From Ixodes scapularis (Eukaryota; Arthropoda; Arachnida; Ixodida; Ixodidae), in assembly GCF_016920785.2 (NCBI RefSeq), contig NW_024609837.1:20343207-20407206 (forward strand): a stretch of 64,000 bases of DNA, written 5' to 3'. Position numbers and translations under genes: made by a program. Positions 46,417-58,100 of this stretch are shown piece by piece. The notes beneath the pieces are model-generated. The model did not search any database and had not been told where the DNA came from. It was given only the letters and a program-made list of their open reading frames with translations. The number at the start of each line of letters is the position of its first letter. The stretch's first letter is position 1.

Positions 46417-46745
46417 TGTTAGGTTCCGGAGGAGGGACGAGAACGCAGGAACGTCAAGCCAGGGTAGGGTTTCCGATGATATAATTAAAAAGATGAGGGA
46501 TGAATGGTCGCTCTCGGCTCAACCAGGCCGAGTCTTCCTCTAGTCGAGCGCTCCACTGGTCCCGCGCTACCCGTTTTATATACAGTCCGTTGATGAAGGT
46601 CACGGGTTGCGCAGCCTTCGCTCCTGTTGATTGGTAGAGCGGGAGGTGGTGGCGACAGCAATTTGTCTGCAGCCAGTTGTTCACGGTCGCGCGAGTCCTT
46701 CAATTGTAGTTCATGAAGAAGAAGTCTCGTGCCGTGGCACGCTTG
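46417..46745 (-). repeat. Probable solo LTR or LTR fragment
   Basis: On the minus strand a TATATAAAA box (about 46574-46582) is followed by a GC-rich leader and ends CTCCGGAACCTAACA at 46417. This is the layout and ...CA end of an LTR promoter region. It lies ten bases beyond the right end of palindrome-array copy 2. No primer site or internal coding region was found, and the outer (TG) boundary is uncertain. Confidence 0.4.
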
Positions 46746-47100
46746 CGGATGGTAAGTGTCCGGGTGCTTTGGTCCGCAGTGCAGGTCAGTCGTTCCACTT
46801 CTTAACTACTTCATCTAAGTCTTGCAAAATTGACCACTACACCTGCCAGTTTTCATCATACTTGCGCACCTTTTTCCCCAGAAGAGCAGTCTAGTGGATA
46901 GCGTTCCGGATGACATGGTCACCAAGACCACTTCTGAACGGTTTCGGGGTGTCATTGCCAACCATTTGGGAATTATGTGATACGTCATTTTTTTTGTTGT
47001 TGTTGATTTGCTTGTTTGCTATATTTTGATGTACAGTTGTTGCACTCATATGCAAAATTTTCTTCAAATGTTGGATATCTCCATAATATGCGTTTTGTTT
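46746..47100. other. Short stretch without a recognisable gene
   Basis: AT-rich to mixed sequence between the LTR-like segment and the next palindrome-array element. No feature. Confidence 0.6.
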
Positions 47101-48033
47101 TTTGGAGCGCATCTCTCAGGCTGCCGTTCCCTGCTTGGGGGAATCGGCGTCGCCGTCGGCGTCGGCGTAACCCCGCGTTGCATTATGGAACATTTCCCAT
47201 AATGGCGACACACGGAATCTCACTCATGACGTCACAGGACTCATGACGCCACAGCGTGTTGCATTATGGTAAAATGTTCCAGCTAAATTTAGCGAACAAT
47301 TTTTTCGCTAAATTTAACCAAAAAAAATTCCCCGCTAAACTTAGCGGAAAAACTTCCCGGCTGCATTGCGTGGAAAAAAAAATCCCCGCTAAATTTAGCG
47401 GGTAATTTTTTCCGCTTATTTTGGCCGAAAAATATCCTGCTAAATTTAGCTACAATATTTCCTCGCTAAATTTAGCGAAAAAAATCCTCTAATGGCGTCA
47501 CATGTGATGGCACAGGTGACGTCACGAGGGTAACAAAGGGAGAAGGAGTAGGGAACGGTTTCCGCTTAATTTTGAGAAAAGGGTTTACAAACTTTGGACT
47601 AAATTTAGCGGAAAAATTACCCCGGTAAATATGGTGCAAATAATATTTCTCGCTAAATTTAGCGGAGACATATTTCGCTGAATTTAGCGAAAAAACTCCG
47701 CGCTAAATTTAGCGCCGAGAATGATCCTGCTATATTTAGCTGGGACATTTCCCCGCTACGTTTAGCAGAACAATTTACCTGCTAAATTAGAGGAGAATGT
47801 TTTTTCTCTGAAGGTAGAGGTGAATTTTTCACGCTTATTTTAGCGGGAAAATTAGCCAGCTAAATTTGTCAGGGAATTGTTTCCGCTGTATTTAGCGGGA
47901 TAGCGAAAATTTCCCGCTACATGGAAGGGGAGAAGGAGGGGAGGAAAGGTGTACCCTCGCCTTCCTTACCTTTCTCCTCCTCCTCAAAAGGTGCGCTCTA
48001 ATTCGGCGTTGCAGCGAGTTGTAAGCGTCTTTA
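47101..48033 (-). mobile_element. TTTAGCGG palindrome-array element, copy 3 (inverted)
   Basis: It is oriented opposite to copies 1 and 2. The GGAGCGCATCTCTCAGG end and GC-rich GGCGTCGCCGTCGGCG module come first (47104-47170), then TTGCATTATGG and TGACGTCAC motifs, then some 25 degenerate palindromic units (47275-47930) with one internal TGACGTCA interlude (47495-47525). CCTCCTCCTC, GCGCTCTAATTCGGCGTTGCAG and GTAAGCGTCTTTAA follow. This is the longest copy, at about 0.93 kb. Confidence 0.7.
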
Positions 48034-48037
48034 ATTT

Positions 48038-48803
48038 GGCGAGCGCAGCTCTTAGGCGCCCGATTCCGGCTTGAGCGGCGTCGGCGTCGCCGCCGCCGTC
48101 GCCGTAGGTGTCGCCATCGCTGTCGGCGTCGCCATCACGTAACCGCGCGGTGCATTATGGATAAATTTCCCCGCTAACTTTAGCGGAAAACTTTTCTCGC
48201 TAAATTAAGCGGAAAATCTTCCCCACTTAGTTTAGCGGAAAATTTTCCCTGCAAAATATAGCGTAATAATTCCACACTAAATTTATTGGAAAAATTTCTC
48301 AACTAAACTTAGCGGAACATTTTCCTCGCTAAATTTAGCGGAAAAATTTCCCCGCTAAATTTAGCAGAAAAGTTTCCCCGCTAAATTTAGAGAAAAATTC
48401 CCCACTAAATTTAGCGGAAACTTTTCCCGGCAAATTTAGCAAAAAATTTTTCACGCCAAATGTAGCGGGTAAAAATCTACGCTAAATTTTGGGGAAAGTT
48501 TTCCCGCTTCATCTAGCGAAACATTTTCCCGCTGATTTAGCGTGAAAACTTCCTCGCGAAATTTAGCGGAAAATTTCCCCCTGAATTTAGCGGAAAATTT
48601 TCCCCGCTAAATTTAGCGAGAAATTTCCCGGCTACATTTAGCGGGAAAAAGTCTTCCGCCTATTTTAGTGGAAAATTTTCTCTGAATGGGAGGCGAGCAG
48701 GACAGGAGGAGGGGCATAGCCTCCTCTCCGTACCTTCCCCTCCTCCTCTTCCTCAAGAGCTGCGCTCTAGTTTGGCGTTACAGGGGATTGTAAACGTCTT
48801 TCA
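48038..48803 (-). mobile_element. TTTAGCGG palindrome-array element, copy 4 (inverted, adjacent to copy 3)
   Basis: Starts GAGCGCAGCTCTTAGGCGCC with the GC-rich GGCGTCGCCGCC module, then CGCGGTGCATTATGG. About 20 units of CCGCTAAATTTAGCGGAAAAATTTCC follow (48165-48680), then CCTCAAGAGCTGCGCTCTAG and TTACAGGGGATTGTAAACGTCTTT. It abuts copy 3 with only a few bases between, so the two form a tandem pair. Confidence 0.75.
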
Positions 48804-48918
48804 TTTTTTGTTCAGCATTAAATATCCGGTACCAGTCATAGCCAATGAAAAGCCTTAGTTTTGTTCGAAATAATATTGTGTCCGAGGTTTGTATACAATG
48901 GGTAATGATATAAAAATG

Positions 48919-49445
48919 AGACGTTTACAATTTCCTGCAACACCGAATTAGAGCGCAGCTCTTGAGGAGAAAAAGGGGAGGGTACGCCCCTCTTCCTTCC
49001 CCACAATATTTAGCAAGAAAATATTTCCGCTAAATCTAGCGTGAAAACTAAACCCTCGTGACTTCACACGTCAGTCATTTGTGACGTCACACATGTTTGT
49101 CACATGAACATAAATTTTTGCGGAAATATTTTTCTGCCTAATTTAGCCGAAAACTTTACCCGCTAAATTTAACAGGAATATTGGCAATTTGAGAAGCCTG
49201 TGATGTCACGTGACGTCAGATGTAGCGTCATATGTTACGTGCTTCTTATACTGACATCACACTGACGTCACGTGTGATGTCACGAGGTTTACCCTCGGGA
49301 CCCTCGTGAGGGTAATCCTCGTGACCCTCGTGAGAACAGCCCTCGTAACCGTCACGAGGGTAACTCTCGTGACGTCACACGTGACGTCACGTGTGACGAC
49401 ATTATGGGAAACGTCCCATAAGGCAAGGCGCAGTTGTTTTTACTG
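48919..49445 (+). mobile_element. TTTAGCGG palindrome-array element, copy 5 (right end lost)
   Basis: The left terminus is well preserved (AGACGTTTACAATTTCC, then GAATTAGAGCGCAGCTCTTGAGG). Only a few palindromic units remain (49010-49175). Most of the body is CRE-like TGACGTCAC repeats and a block alternating CCTCGTGA with TCACGAGGG (49285-49375). It ends near CATTATGGGAAACGTCCCATAA, without the GC-rich module. Confidence 0.6.
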
Positions 49446-50085
49446 GTGTATACCATCGCCGACGCTTACTAACTCTCAAAAAATATCTGTGCAGATATCG
49501 CGTGAGAATTGATGCTAAAATTTCTTATATATTCTCAGCTCAGTATTTAGGACTATATCGGAATACTATCGACTTCTCCACTTGTCGATATTTCGTACAG
49601 ATCACACAACGTTGTCGATATTCTTAAATTTATTGTGGAGGACAGTGGCTTCCTATGCAACCTAATTCTAAAGCGGTTGCTTGTATAGCCAAACAACCAC
49701 TGGAGCCTCGCCGCTTGACATATTCGGTCAGTCCGTAACCGCTAAACACTCAAGGTAGATGGAATAAAAAGATAAAGAACGTTCACAGAAAACCACATTC
49801 TCTCAGTTACCTATGACGAATGTTATTTTTCTTGCACAGAAAATTGTAGCTTCGACCAGGATCTAAATAAAAAATGGGGGAGAGCAGAAAGGAAGAGATA
49901 TATTGGGAGGGCAGCTAAGGGCAGTGCCACCGTACTGTGACTGTTCATGTTAAAGTTTCTTTCTACTTCTGGATTGATAAATTTCATTTTATGTCTTGTC
50001 ACGGTTGACTATAAATGCGATGAGTTTTTGCTTTTCGCTTTTTTGATGATAATAAAACAAATTATCTTTAAAGAAAGGCCAACCC
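49446..50085. other. AT-rich stretch without a recognisable gene
   Basis: Nothing supportable was seen. Confidence 0.6.
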
Positions 50086-50160
50086 GTGCCAGGGTTTCAA
50101 TCCCGGTCACCGGCGTGGAAGTCTTATGTGCTGCCGACTGACCTACGGATCCAGCACGCA
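50086..50160 (-). repeat. tRNA-derived SINE head or tRNA pseudogene
   Basis: On the minus strand TAGGTCAGTCGG (A-box-like, one mismatch) is followed by AGACTTCCACGCCGG (anticodon-arm-like) and GGGATTGAAACCC (decayed B box), then CTGGCACGGG. The layout matches tRNA-derived SINEs. The B box has lost the TTCGA core, so it should be inactive. Confidence 0.45.
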
Positions 50161-51849
50161 GAAATGGGAGGACAAGAAGCAGGTTGTATAAGAAAGCGCG
50201 CGGGGCAAAAATGAGTAGAAAGGGCAAGGAAAAAAGGAGTAGAAAGAACTCATCGGAGCGAGGAATGGGAAGGGCAGGAAAGCGCGATTCCCCTGTCTTG
50301 GTAACACACGAAATTCAGCTAAAAGCTTTTTTTTTTTTTCTTCGGGTGGCTCTGAAGGAAAGCGCACGCAGTGTCACAAGTAAAAAGTGTTGTGACGTAG
50401 TTTCTTTTCATGCAGAACCCTGACTTAGGTAGCGCCTAAACTAAGTGCACCCCCCCCCCCCCCCAAGACAGTGAAAAACTAAGGGTCATTGCGCCCTAGG
50501 CACCACCCGAACTAAGAGCAGCACCAACCCTATTAAGCTAACGCGTTTGGCGCGTTCAGCAGAATGACCAAACATGCATGGAATTCTTGGCAACGCTCCA
50601 TGTTATTTAATATTTCAGGGCTGCAATGTCCCAAAACATGGTGGCGCTTGACGTTTGAAGCACAACGCTTTGGTTTCTTGCTTTTCTAATTATTCATAAT
50701 GCATACTGTACGATGATAAGGTTGACTCTGCATTTAGGTCAGAATACGTCAATAGGTGCGATCCAGTCGGTGAAGTGACCTCTTTACTGCATTCTCCGTT
50801 TTGTGTATCGGGCAAATACATAAAACTGTTTTTAACCTTAGTAGTTGTACTGCTGGCATAACAGCAGCGCTACAGCGCCGGAAAACGTTTCAACAAATGT
50901 CCTAGGTGTTTAGAGGTGTGCAATAAAAAGCACCAATTATTTCGAATGCGAATGTGCCGCAACTGTCAAGAATGTAAAGATCAGTGTATAACTTCAATCT
51001 GAAAAACTTTCAAACCTGTGATGCTACGGTGTTCAATGTAGGTATAGAACGCCATGTAAGCTCAAGAATGGTGGAGCCCCGTGCAGCACAAGGTAAAAAT
51101 TCATAAATTAGCCCACTTTTGACAATTCTAGGGACCTAACTTGGGCAAGAAAAACTTTTTCTCCAAGTCGTTTGTTACTCTTGCTGTCTTCTGGTTCCCC
51201 ACATAATTTTTGAATTGCCATATATGAGTCGGAGATTCCACACGTCAGCCTAACAACCCCCAGCGAAGCCTAATTTTGGCACCCGTTTGGCAGATTAGGT
51301 CCAAATCATTATCACAGTTTCAGACATACCTTCAAGGAAGTAAGTTGCCTTCACATGAAGCTAGTTGCTGAAGCAGGCTCCTACTATGTGAAGCAGTAGA
51401 AGCAAAATGGTACGAACGCCAAAGGGGAAATCGCAAAAGAAACGCAAAAAGACCCAGTATAGTTTCCGAACTCCCCATTTCAATCAGATAGTAAACCTTT
51501 TTTTTTCACACTCGAAACGCGTGACTTTGAAATATTCCTTTTTTTTAAATTATACACAAAACAGCATACGTCAACAACAACAGTCAGAGACTTGTGGCGG
51601 AAGTTGGCAGAGATGGCGAAGGGTGGACCGCAACTGCTGTAGCTACACGAGCGGGTGGTCGTCTGCGGAGCAGTCGAAGGTGAACGACACGCGCTGCCTG
51701 AAAGAAAGAAAAGGAAGGACGCCGAGAGTGCAGCAGCAGCCAATTTGAAAGTCGGGCTTATCTATAAACCTGAGATACTTATTTTTAAAGCATGAAGTGC
51801 TTTTAGTGGAATCCCCTAATGCCAAAGTTATGTCCGTCCGTCGGTTCGT
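50161..51849. other. Stretch without a recognisable gene
   Basis: It contains a C16 run at 50449-50464 and a purine-rich tract at 50160-50290. An ORF at 51407-51748 starts with a Lys-rich segment but has no recognised motif, and an antisense ORF covers the same patch. Confidence 0.5.
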
Positions 51850-51965
51850 CCCTCTATTTATCGTTAAAGATAGCGGAGACATCGACGTCACGTGGTCTAA
51901 ACACAAATTCAGTGTCCTCGCTATATTCGCAAGGAAAATTGACGTCAAGTGACCTATACGCTAAC
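51850..51965. repeat. Relic of the palindrome/TGACGTCA repeat family
   Basis: Two units (CTATTTATCGTTAAAGATAGCGGAGAC..GACGTCACGTGGTCTAAAC and CGCTATATTCGCAAGGAAAATTGACGTCAAGTGACCTATACGC) follow the same plan as the 29.6 kb array: palindrome remnant, purine run, GACGTCA, GACC or GGTC. Confidence 0.4.
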
Positions 51966-53379
51966 CAAAGTTTTTGCGTTTAATAGAGCGAAGCAATTTA
52001 TAATATGTGTTCTTCGCTGCCCGAAACGACTGTTCATTATCTTCTAATCATTTTAATGGTTTGCTCTATAAATACAGTATTTCAAGCATTCTAGGACTTA
52101 AGAAATGAAGGAAACTCCGAATGTAAGTTTCACTAAGGTTTAATGGATGGAGTCAGCACAAAAATTATTAAGCGACGCGGTTAAGTGTCATGACGAAGCT
52201 TTGCACTGCGGCGTGACACCCACCGTTACTAAAATAATAAAGTTGTTAACACCCGTTTGGTGTCGCCAAGCGGCCTCCAGTATCAATTTCAGTATTAAAC
52301 TTTATCTTACACTGTTGGTGGTAGTTTTTGCCTCGACTATATGGGTTAGCTGGTATATTAGTCTTATGTAGGGAAGAGTGCAGAAAAACTATCTATGCGA
52401 ATTGACGATTTGTCTTAAGGCTGAAGTGCAAACTTGAATTGATTGAGCTCGGGTTGAACATTATTTAATATATTATTAGTTTCAAGATGTAAAAACTTCT
52501 ACAAAATATACTACTTCGCTTTCTTCACTTTTTTGTATTAGGGCGTTTGTCTAAAAGTGACACATGTAAAAACAAATCGTATAGCCCATCATCTTCTAGT
52601 AAAGATGGAGGACCAGCGAAGCTGTTATATTTACGACAATTTTATGACAACTTTAGAACAAATTTAGGACAACTATACGACATCTATATTATTTACATAT
52701 GATTGCAATCAAGACGCGTAGACGATTTTGTTGTTTAATTCCTTTTTTTTTTGAGGCACACCTTCAGGACAGTTTTTTTTTCCCGATTGAGCCCAAGTCT
52801 TTCTATCAGCATTTCAGAAGCGAAAGAAGAAAAGGTTAGATCGGCGCGTTTGCCCCCCAGCCTCGTCACAGCGCACTCTTAGCTGAGATAAGTCGGTGAC
52901 CGTAGATGATACCAATAATTAGAACCTCGCCTTCTAGTAATGACAAGAAAAATTGCCCCTTCTTTCTGTTAAATTTGCCCCGACCAATCGGAACAAAGGA
53001 GTGCCGTTTAAACACGAGGTTTGTTAATATCCTTCAACGTATTTTTTTTTCCAGATCCTAGCACATAACAGTTTCTGTCTACAAGTATTCTTCTCAGAAA
53101 CTATCTGCTGATAATTAATTTTAAATCTCCACAGAGGTACTTCTCCAAAAGTTCCTTAGACTTTAATGTAGAATGCGCCTTACTAAACGCTTAACTTTGT
53201 TTTGTTCAATAAAAAAAATATGAGCTCTGAATAATTCCTTTCACAGCAGCTGACATTCAAATCAATTTAGTCGATTTTTTTTATTCCGCTAACATTTCCG
53301 AACGAGGAATCAAGGTTCTGATGCAGGAGAGATCCCGCACAGCCGGAAGTACGAGGTTTTATACACTAGGAAATCAACC
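51966..53379. other. AT-rich stretch without a recognisable gene
   Basis: No supported gene. A 74-codon ORF at 52147-52371 ends in a hydrophobic segment (LYLTLLVVVFASTIWVSWYI) but has no family motif. Confidence 0.5.
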
Positions 53380-53775
53380 CTACAAAGTCCTCCCCCCCTC
53401 CCCCCCCCCCCCCTACCTCAAGGAAGGGACCCTGGCCATTTCTTCATCCTGTCAAACCGAATAGACAGCCAGCTTCCTGAGCCGCAGGGCACTACCATGA
53501 TTCAATCTGGGACATTCCCTGGGGCCCCATGTCCGTCCCGGCAAGATATTTTGTGCTACTCTAGTTGTTATTTTTTTTGTTTTTTTTTTATCGTTTTTTT
53601 TTTTTGCTTAGTGTTTCGATGCCTTACTGCCATCGCGTGGAAAGGAACTGACAGACATGCAGAAAGGGCAGCCACAAATTCCTGAATGTGATCATATGCA
53701 CAGAGAGTCATAAATTAGCATGACCGCGCACATCAGAAAAGTCAAATTAAATAAAGTCTAAGTCTAAGTCTCACT
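53380..53775 (+). repeat. LINE-like 3' end with an AAGTCT tail
   Basis: A poly(C) run and a GC-richer segment lead into TCAAATTAAATAAAGTC followed by TAAGTC repeats (about 53750-53772). An AATAAAG-type ending with a short tandem tail parallels the tails of the two LINEs above. No coding part remains. Confidence 0.35.
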
Positions 53776-56700
53776 TATATTCCGCATTTTATAGCACCTT
53801 TCTGTGATGAACTGGACTGACATATATACGCCAGAAAAACTAAATTAAAGGTGAACACTAATCTTTCCAAGTGACAGAGGTACTTAGCTATAATATATAT
53901 TTGCCTGACATAGTAATTGCCTGCGCTTTATTGGATAAAGATTACCGTGAGTGTTGCAAAACAAATAGAGTCAATACGACTTCACAACTACTCGGACCTT
54001 GATGCAGTACACACCTACAACCATACAATACACGATGTCCAAAACGCTAAGACACACCCGCGAGGGCAATTTCGGTAGTGCTCTCAGGCAATTGGAAGTC
54101 CTCTACACTGGCCTCTGTGCTCCCTCAACGAATAGGGCCCATCCTATTTTGTTGCGTCGTTAATTACCCAGAAAGAAAGGAGCGAAACCGAAAAAGGCTA
54201 CTCGAAATGGAATGGTGACATATGACAAACGACTACGCTTGCTTCCTCGGCACAGGACATCTGGCAATGAAATACACCGAAGAACAGATTCAATTGAAAA
54301 AAAAGCTAAGTAATGCCCACGACCAGCCTCATGTGACAGTTTAATGAGATGGTTAGGTTGATATATTTTTAAATATATATCAACCCCCTTATTTGTTTAT
54401 TGTTTGCCACAAATATACCCCAACTTTTTCTTAAAGGAAAGCCTATTGTACATACAAACTACCAAAACTGTAGTATAGCTGAGGTAGAAACTGAACACAC
54501 AGCGCGTTTGACTGCAGCATATCAGAAAGTAGCGAATCAGGTATATCCTTTCATATATATATAAAAATATATTATTGCCTGAGGACCAAACAATTAAATA
54601 TCAGTAAGCAAAACAGGAGTTTATAATATTATATTCAGATAAGTATGTTTGACTAAAACAACCAAAATATATGAAAGCAAATTGGAAATTTACGAACTTT
54701 TTTGCCCTGTACTGCGATATTGCTCTAAAGTGTTAGTTCAAGTGCCCCAAATGTTAAGAGAAAAAGCATAAGTGAACACGCGTTGTTTATAAACATTTAG
54801 CGCGCTTCAAGAGGGAGCGGATGTCTTACCGCGTATTTTCTAAAAGCAGAAAAGACGAAAAACATTAATATAAAAAAGGCAGCAAAAAGCTGGTTGTCGC
54901 GAAAATACCAGCCCAGCCGCAAGCTCCCCTAAGAGGAAATATGAGTTCCGGTCGACACTTTTTATCTTCCAGAAGTCAGAGGTTCTCGATTAACATCAAC
55001 AGATGTCACTGGAAAGCTACTGAACAAGCACAAGGCAAGGCCCGCTAGCTGTTTTTGTTCATTAAGGAGAGCCCAGAATGATCCTCCAATTAAAAGCATG
55101 ATTCCTTTTAGAATAAAAAAAATTTCAAGTATAGAAGACACGTCCGAGCTCCGATATGGTTCATTACGCTTTGGGAAGCTCACTGTGGCCGGAACATTAC
55201 AGCAGCATACACTTGAAAATGTATATACCCAATTGTTTAAGGGCACATAATAAAAAGATTTCCGTTTTTCTGAGACCCGCCTATCAGACATAAGTGCGTT
55301 ATTTACATACAAGTACATTTTACAAGCTCATTGGTGAGCACGTTCCGCGATTACCGCATACTCAAATAACACTGAAGGGTCGCCGATAACTACATCAATC
55401 TAACAAAATAGAACATGTTCCTTGTCCCTCATCAAGTTGTTTCCAAGCATTAGTGATTGCACAAACGACATACTTTATATCAGGCATGAAAATAATAAAA
55501 TTAATTTAGCATTAAAACATGACCGCATTTTATAATTCTATTAAAACATTTTGGGACTGTAGACGTCTAGTTGTAGAAGAAAACTGTGCGAAATAACTAA
55601 ATGGAATATCCTTCTACAGCTATCTGACTAACGTGGAAGGAGCTGGATTAACCAAAAAATAGGATTATAATTAAACTCTCGAGATTTTAGCAGTGAAATG
55701 CTTACTCCATTGACGCGCTTCAGCAAACGCTAGGCAAGCTGCATGCGACAAGATTCGATTTCACTAAAGGCGCGTAGGACATAGTACGAATATCTAACGC
55801 AAGCTCTTTAAAAGGAATAATGACGCTACTATTTTGCGTCATGTGTGGCCATGTAGTCGACGATTTTATGATGTGTTGTGCTTTAGTTGAAAACATTCCC
55901 AAACTTTTGACTACGCCGGTAGAGATGAGCACAATGTCTCTTCCAGATATTGATGTCTCCATTCTAGCACTTGGTAAGAGCCCACAGCCTGTTCGGTGAA
56001 GGTGGGTGCAAGGGGGAGGGGGGGATGCTCACCAATAAAGGCGCGAGAAGAAAGCAAGCCCTAGTCATTTATTCGTCCTAAACAAATAACGAAGCTAGTC
56101 AACGTAAACACAATGAAAAAAACACAAGGTACTGGAACTGCTCGTAGAAATATCTGTCAACAAAAATCACTTTCTGCAGTCGTCGATTTCTACTATCGTA
56201 TATATAAAGCGACAAGTCATGACAATTTCCCAGAGAAATAAACTTAGTTCGTTCTAAAAACAAGCGTTCCCGCTCGGCGATATGTGGCGCAAAGGAGCAA
56301 GTGATATCTCTGGTCGCTTTATAGCAGACGCTCATCGCGACGGCCGCCGTAGCAGACCCTCGAGTCATATCCTGGAGAAAGTACAGCGCCACACAACTAA
56401 AGAAAACAGACATTCATGAGAAGCACACTATGACGCGCATGCTCTTATGTGGTTTAGGGACCAGACGAGTCACCAACCGATAGCGCAGCGATGACTTCGG
56501 TTGCCGCTTGCGTCTAGGCCGATATTTGTCGACGATTGGACCTTGTTGTAACCCAACGGTACGAGATATTGGCCACAAGCACAGAGTTAACGATAGTCGG
56601 TAAAAAGTTACTAGGGCTTTGACGATGGGATTAGCCGTCGACAAGACCGTCCGCAGTTGCCTATATTTGGTCTTATTGGGTCGTAATTGCCACTTATATT

Positions 56701-57511
56701 TATTTTCTCGTTCAACTTCGGGTTACGTTCAATGCACTAAGGCCTGGAATGGAGCAAAGCGTTGCAGTATTGAACGCCGCGGTGCCAACAGCAATCCGCT
56801 GAGTATTGCACAACATATGTTTCGTGACTCGCCAAGCGAGAGAAAGTGCTATACAAAGAGAATACGTAAAAAATCAAAGCTGATAAATAAAGAAAAAAAA
56901 AGTGTTGATGTAAGGTTTGCGTGATTTGGCCGCCAATATTTGAGATGCCACGCGCTCCCGATATTTCCCGTTGACTGCGTAAGTATTCCCCGACGGCTAA
57001 ATACTGCATTCCGAAAGTAATAAAAAAAACGTTGGCCAGCAGTTTGGTTGTTTGGTGGCGCTGCCGCCCATTACTGGCAATAAACAACCTCGCAAATGCC
57101 TCTCGGATAAGCTGCAGCCTTTTTATGGCGTGACGAAATTACGTTAGCTATAAACCACGCAGCTCCAAAAATGTTTCCTCGGCAAAGTTTTGTCCAATGA
57201 TAATACTAGTAAGCGAGTACAGCAACGTATGCGTTTTTTTATGTAGATTCAGACTACTTTATAAATGCATTTAGTTTCCCTTGGCTTACATTTGGAAACA
57301 TGCATATTTAGTGAAATGAGTTGTCTTCATTAATCAATATTAAATTTGTAGATTAAAACAATAGAGATCTCTTCGAATCCAAAGAACTTTCAGTTATTAA
57401 GTTTAAATGTACAAGGCGACAATGGTTACCATAAAATGGGAAGTCTGTTTTATTTTTAAGAAGAATGCCATTTTCCGTAATATACATGTAGTTAGAACGC
57501 TGCTTGAGAAC
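53776..57511. other. Long stretch without a recognisable gene
   Basis: Mostly AT-rich, with a mixed patch at 56250-56820 where ORFs on both strands overlap. No family motif, RNA gene or clear inverted repeat was supported. Confidence 0.5.
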
Positions 57512-57802
57512 ATGAATGGTTACTCGCTATTAAAGGTATTAACATTATTGATTTTTGTTTGTTTCTTGTGTCCATTGAGTGTCTGCTTTTTTATAGTCTA
57601 TAGTAGCCGGACATATGTATTTAATTTTTTCGTATACTTAAACATAACTAAAATTGATGGTAAAATAAAAGAAGCTCACCAAAAAAGGCGAAATCCATTA
57701 AATGTTTCTTGCATTACGCTTAGAGTATGGGCTGAAACGATATGTGACAGCAAACAAAATAATAGAGAACGTTGCATAAACCAATGCGGTATTAAATTCT
57801 AA
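57512..57802 (+). CDS. Possible small secreted or membrane protein (uncertain)
   Basis: Within a 131-codon ORF that opens at 57407, the Met at 57512 is followed by a strongly hydrophobic run (SLLKVLTLLIFVCFLCPLSVC), as in a signal peptide or membrane anchor. The C-terminal part carries four cysteines, ending CDSKQNNRERCINQCGIKF. A signal peptide with spaced cysteines would suit a small secreted protein, which is common in arachnids. However, the surrounding DNA is AT-rich enough for hydrophobic ORFs by chance, and there is no promoter or splice evidence. The family is not recognised. Confidence 0.2.
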   Translation: MNGYSLLKVLTLLIFVCFLCPLSVCFFIVYSSRTYVFNFFVYLNITKIDGKIKEAHQKRRNPLNVSCITLRVWAETICDSKQNNRERCINQCGIKF

Positions 57803-58003
57803 AAGTTGTCTGTTTAGTCTGCTGTCACGGACCGTTTGAAGCTTTCACAGTTTGCATAATTTATTACAATAGCAATACTATTACATTGAGACCAAGCTTA
57901 GCCATAACTATCCTTCTAGCGTATCATATTAATTATTTAAATATATTGTAAATTAAAAAAAAATGCATGAAGATGCCTCTTCAGTACAAGATCATACAAT
58001 ACA
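57803..58003. other. AT-rich spacer
   Basis: Nothing supportable was seen. Confidence 0.6.
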
Positions 58004-58100
58004 TCAGCTTGGGCGAGTTGGTGGTTCATGCTTATACACAACAGCGCACAAGTACATGGCGTCTATTCTTGTGCGTTGTGAAGTGTAAGATCGTGCAATG
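58004..58100. mobile_element. Hairpin repeat related to the 27.1 kb foldback element
   Basis: TGGGCGAGTTGGT and TTCATGCTTA (58012-58032) repeat the TGGGCAAGTTGGT...TTCATGTTA opening at 27.06 kb. A hairpin follows: CACAACAGCGCACAAG pairs with CTTGTGCGTTGTG. The internal sequence differs, so this is a shared family with variable cores rather than a duplicate. Confidence 0.45.
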
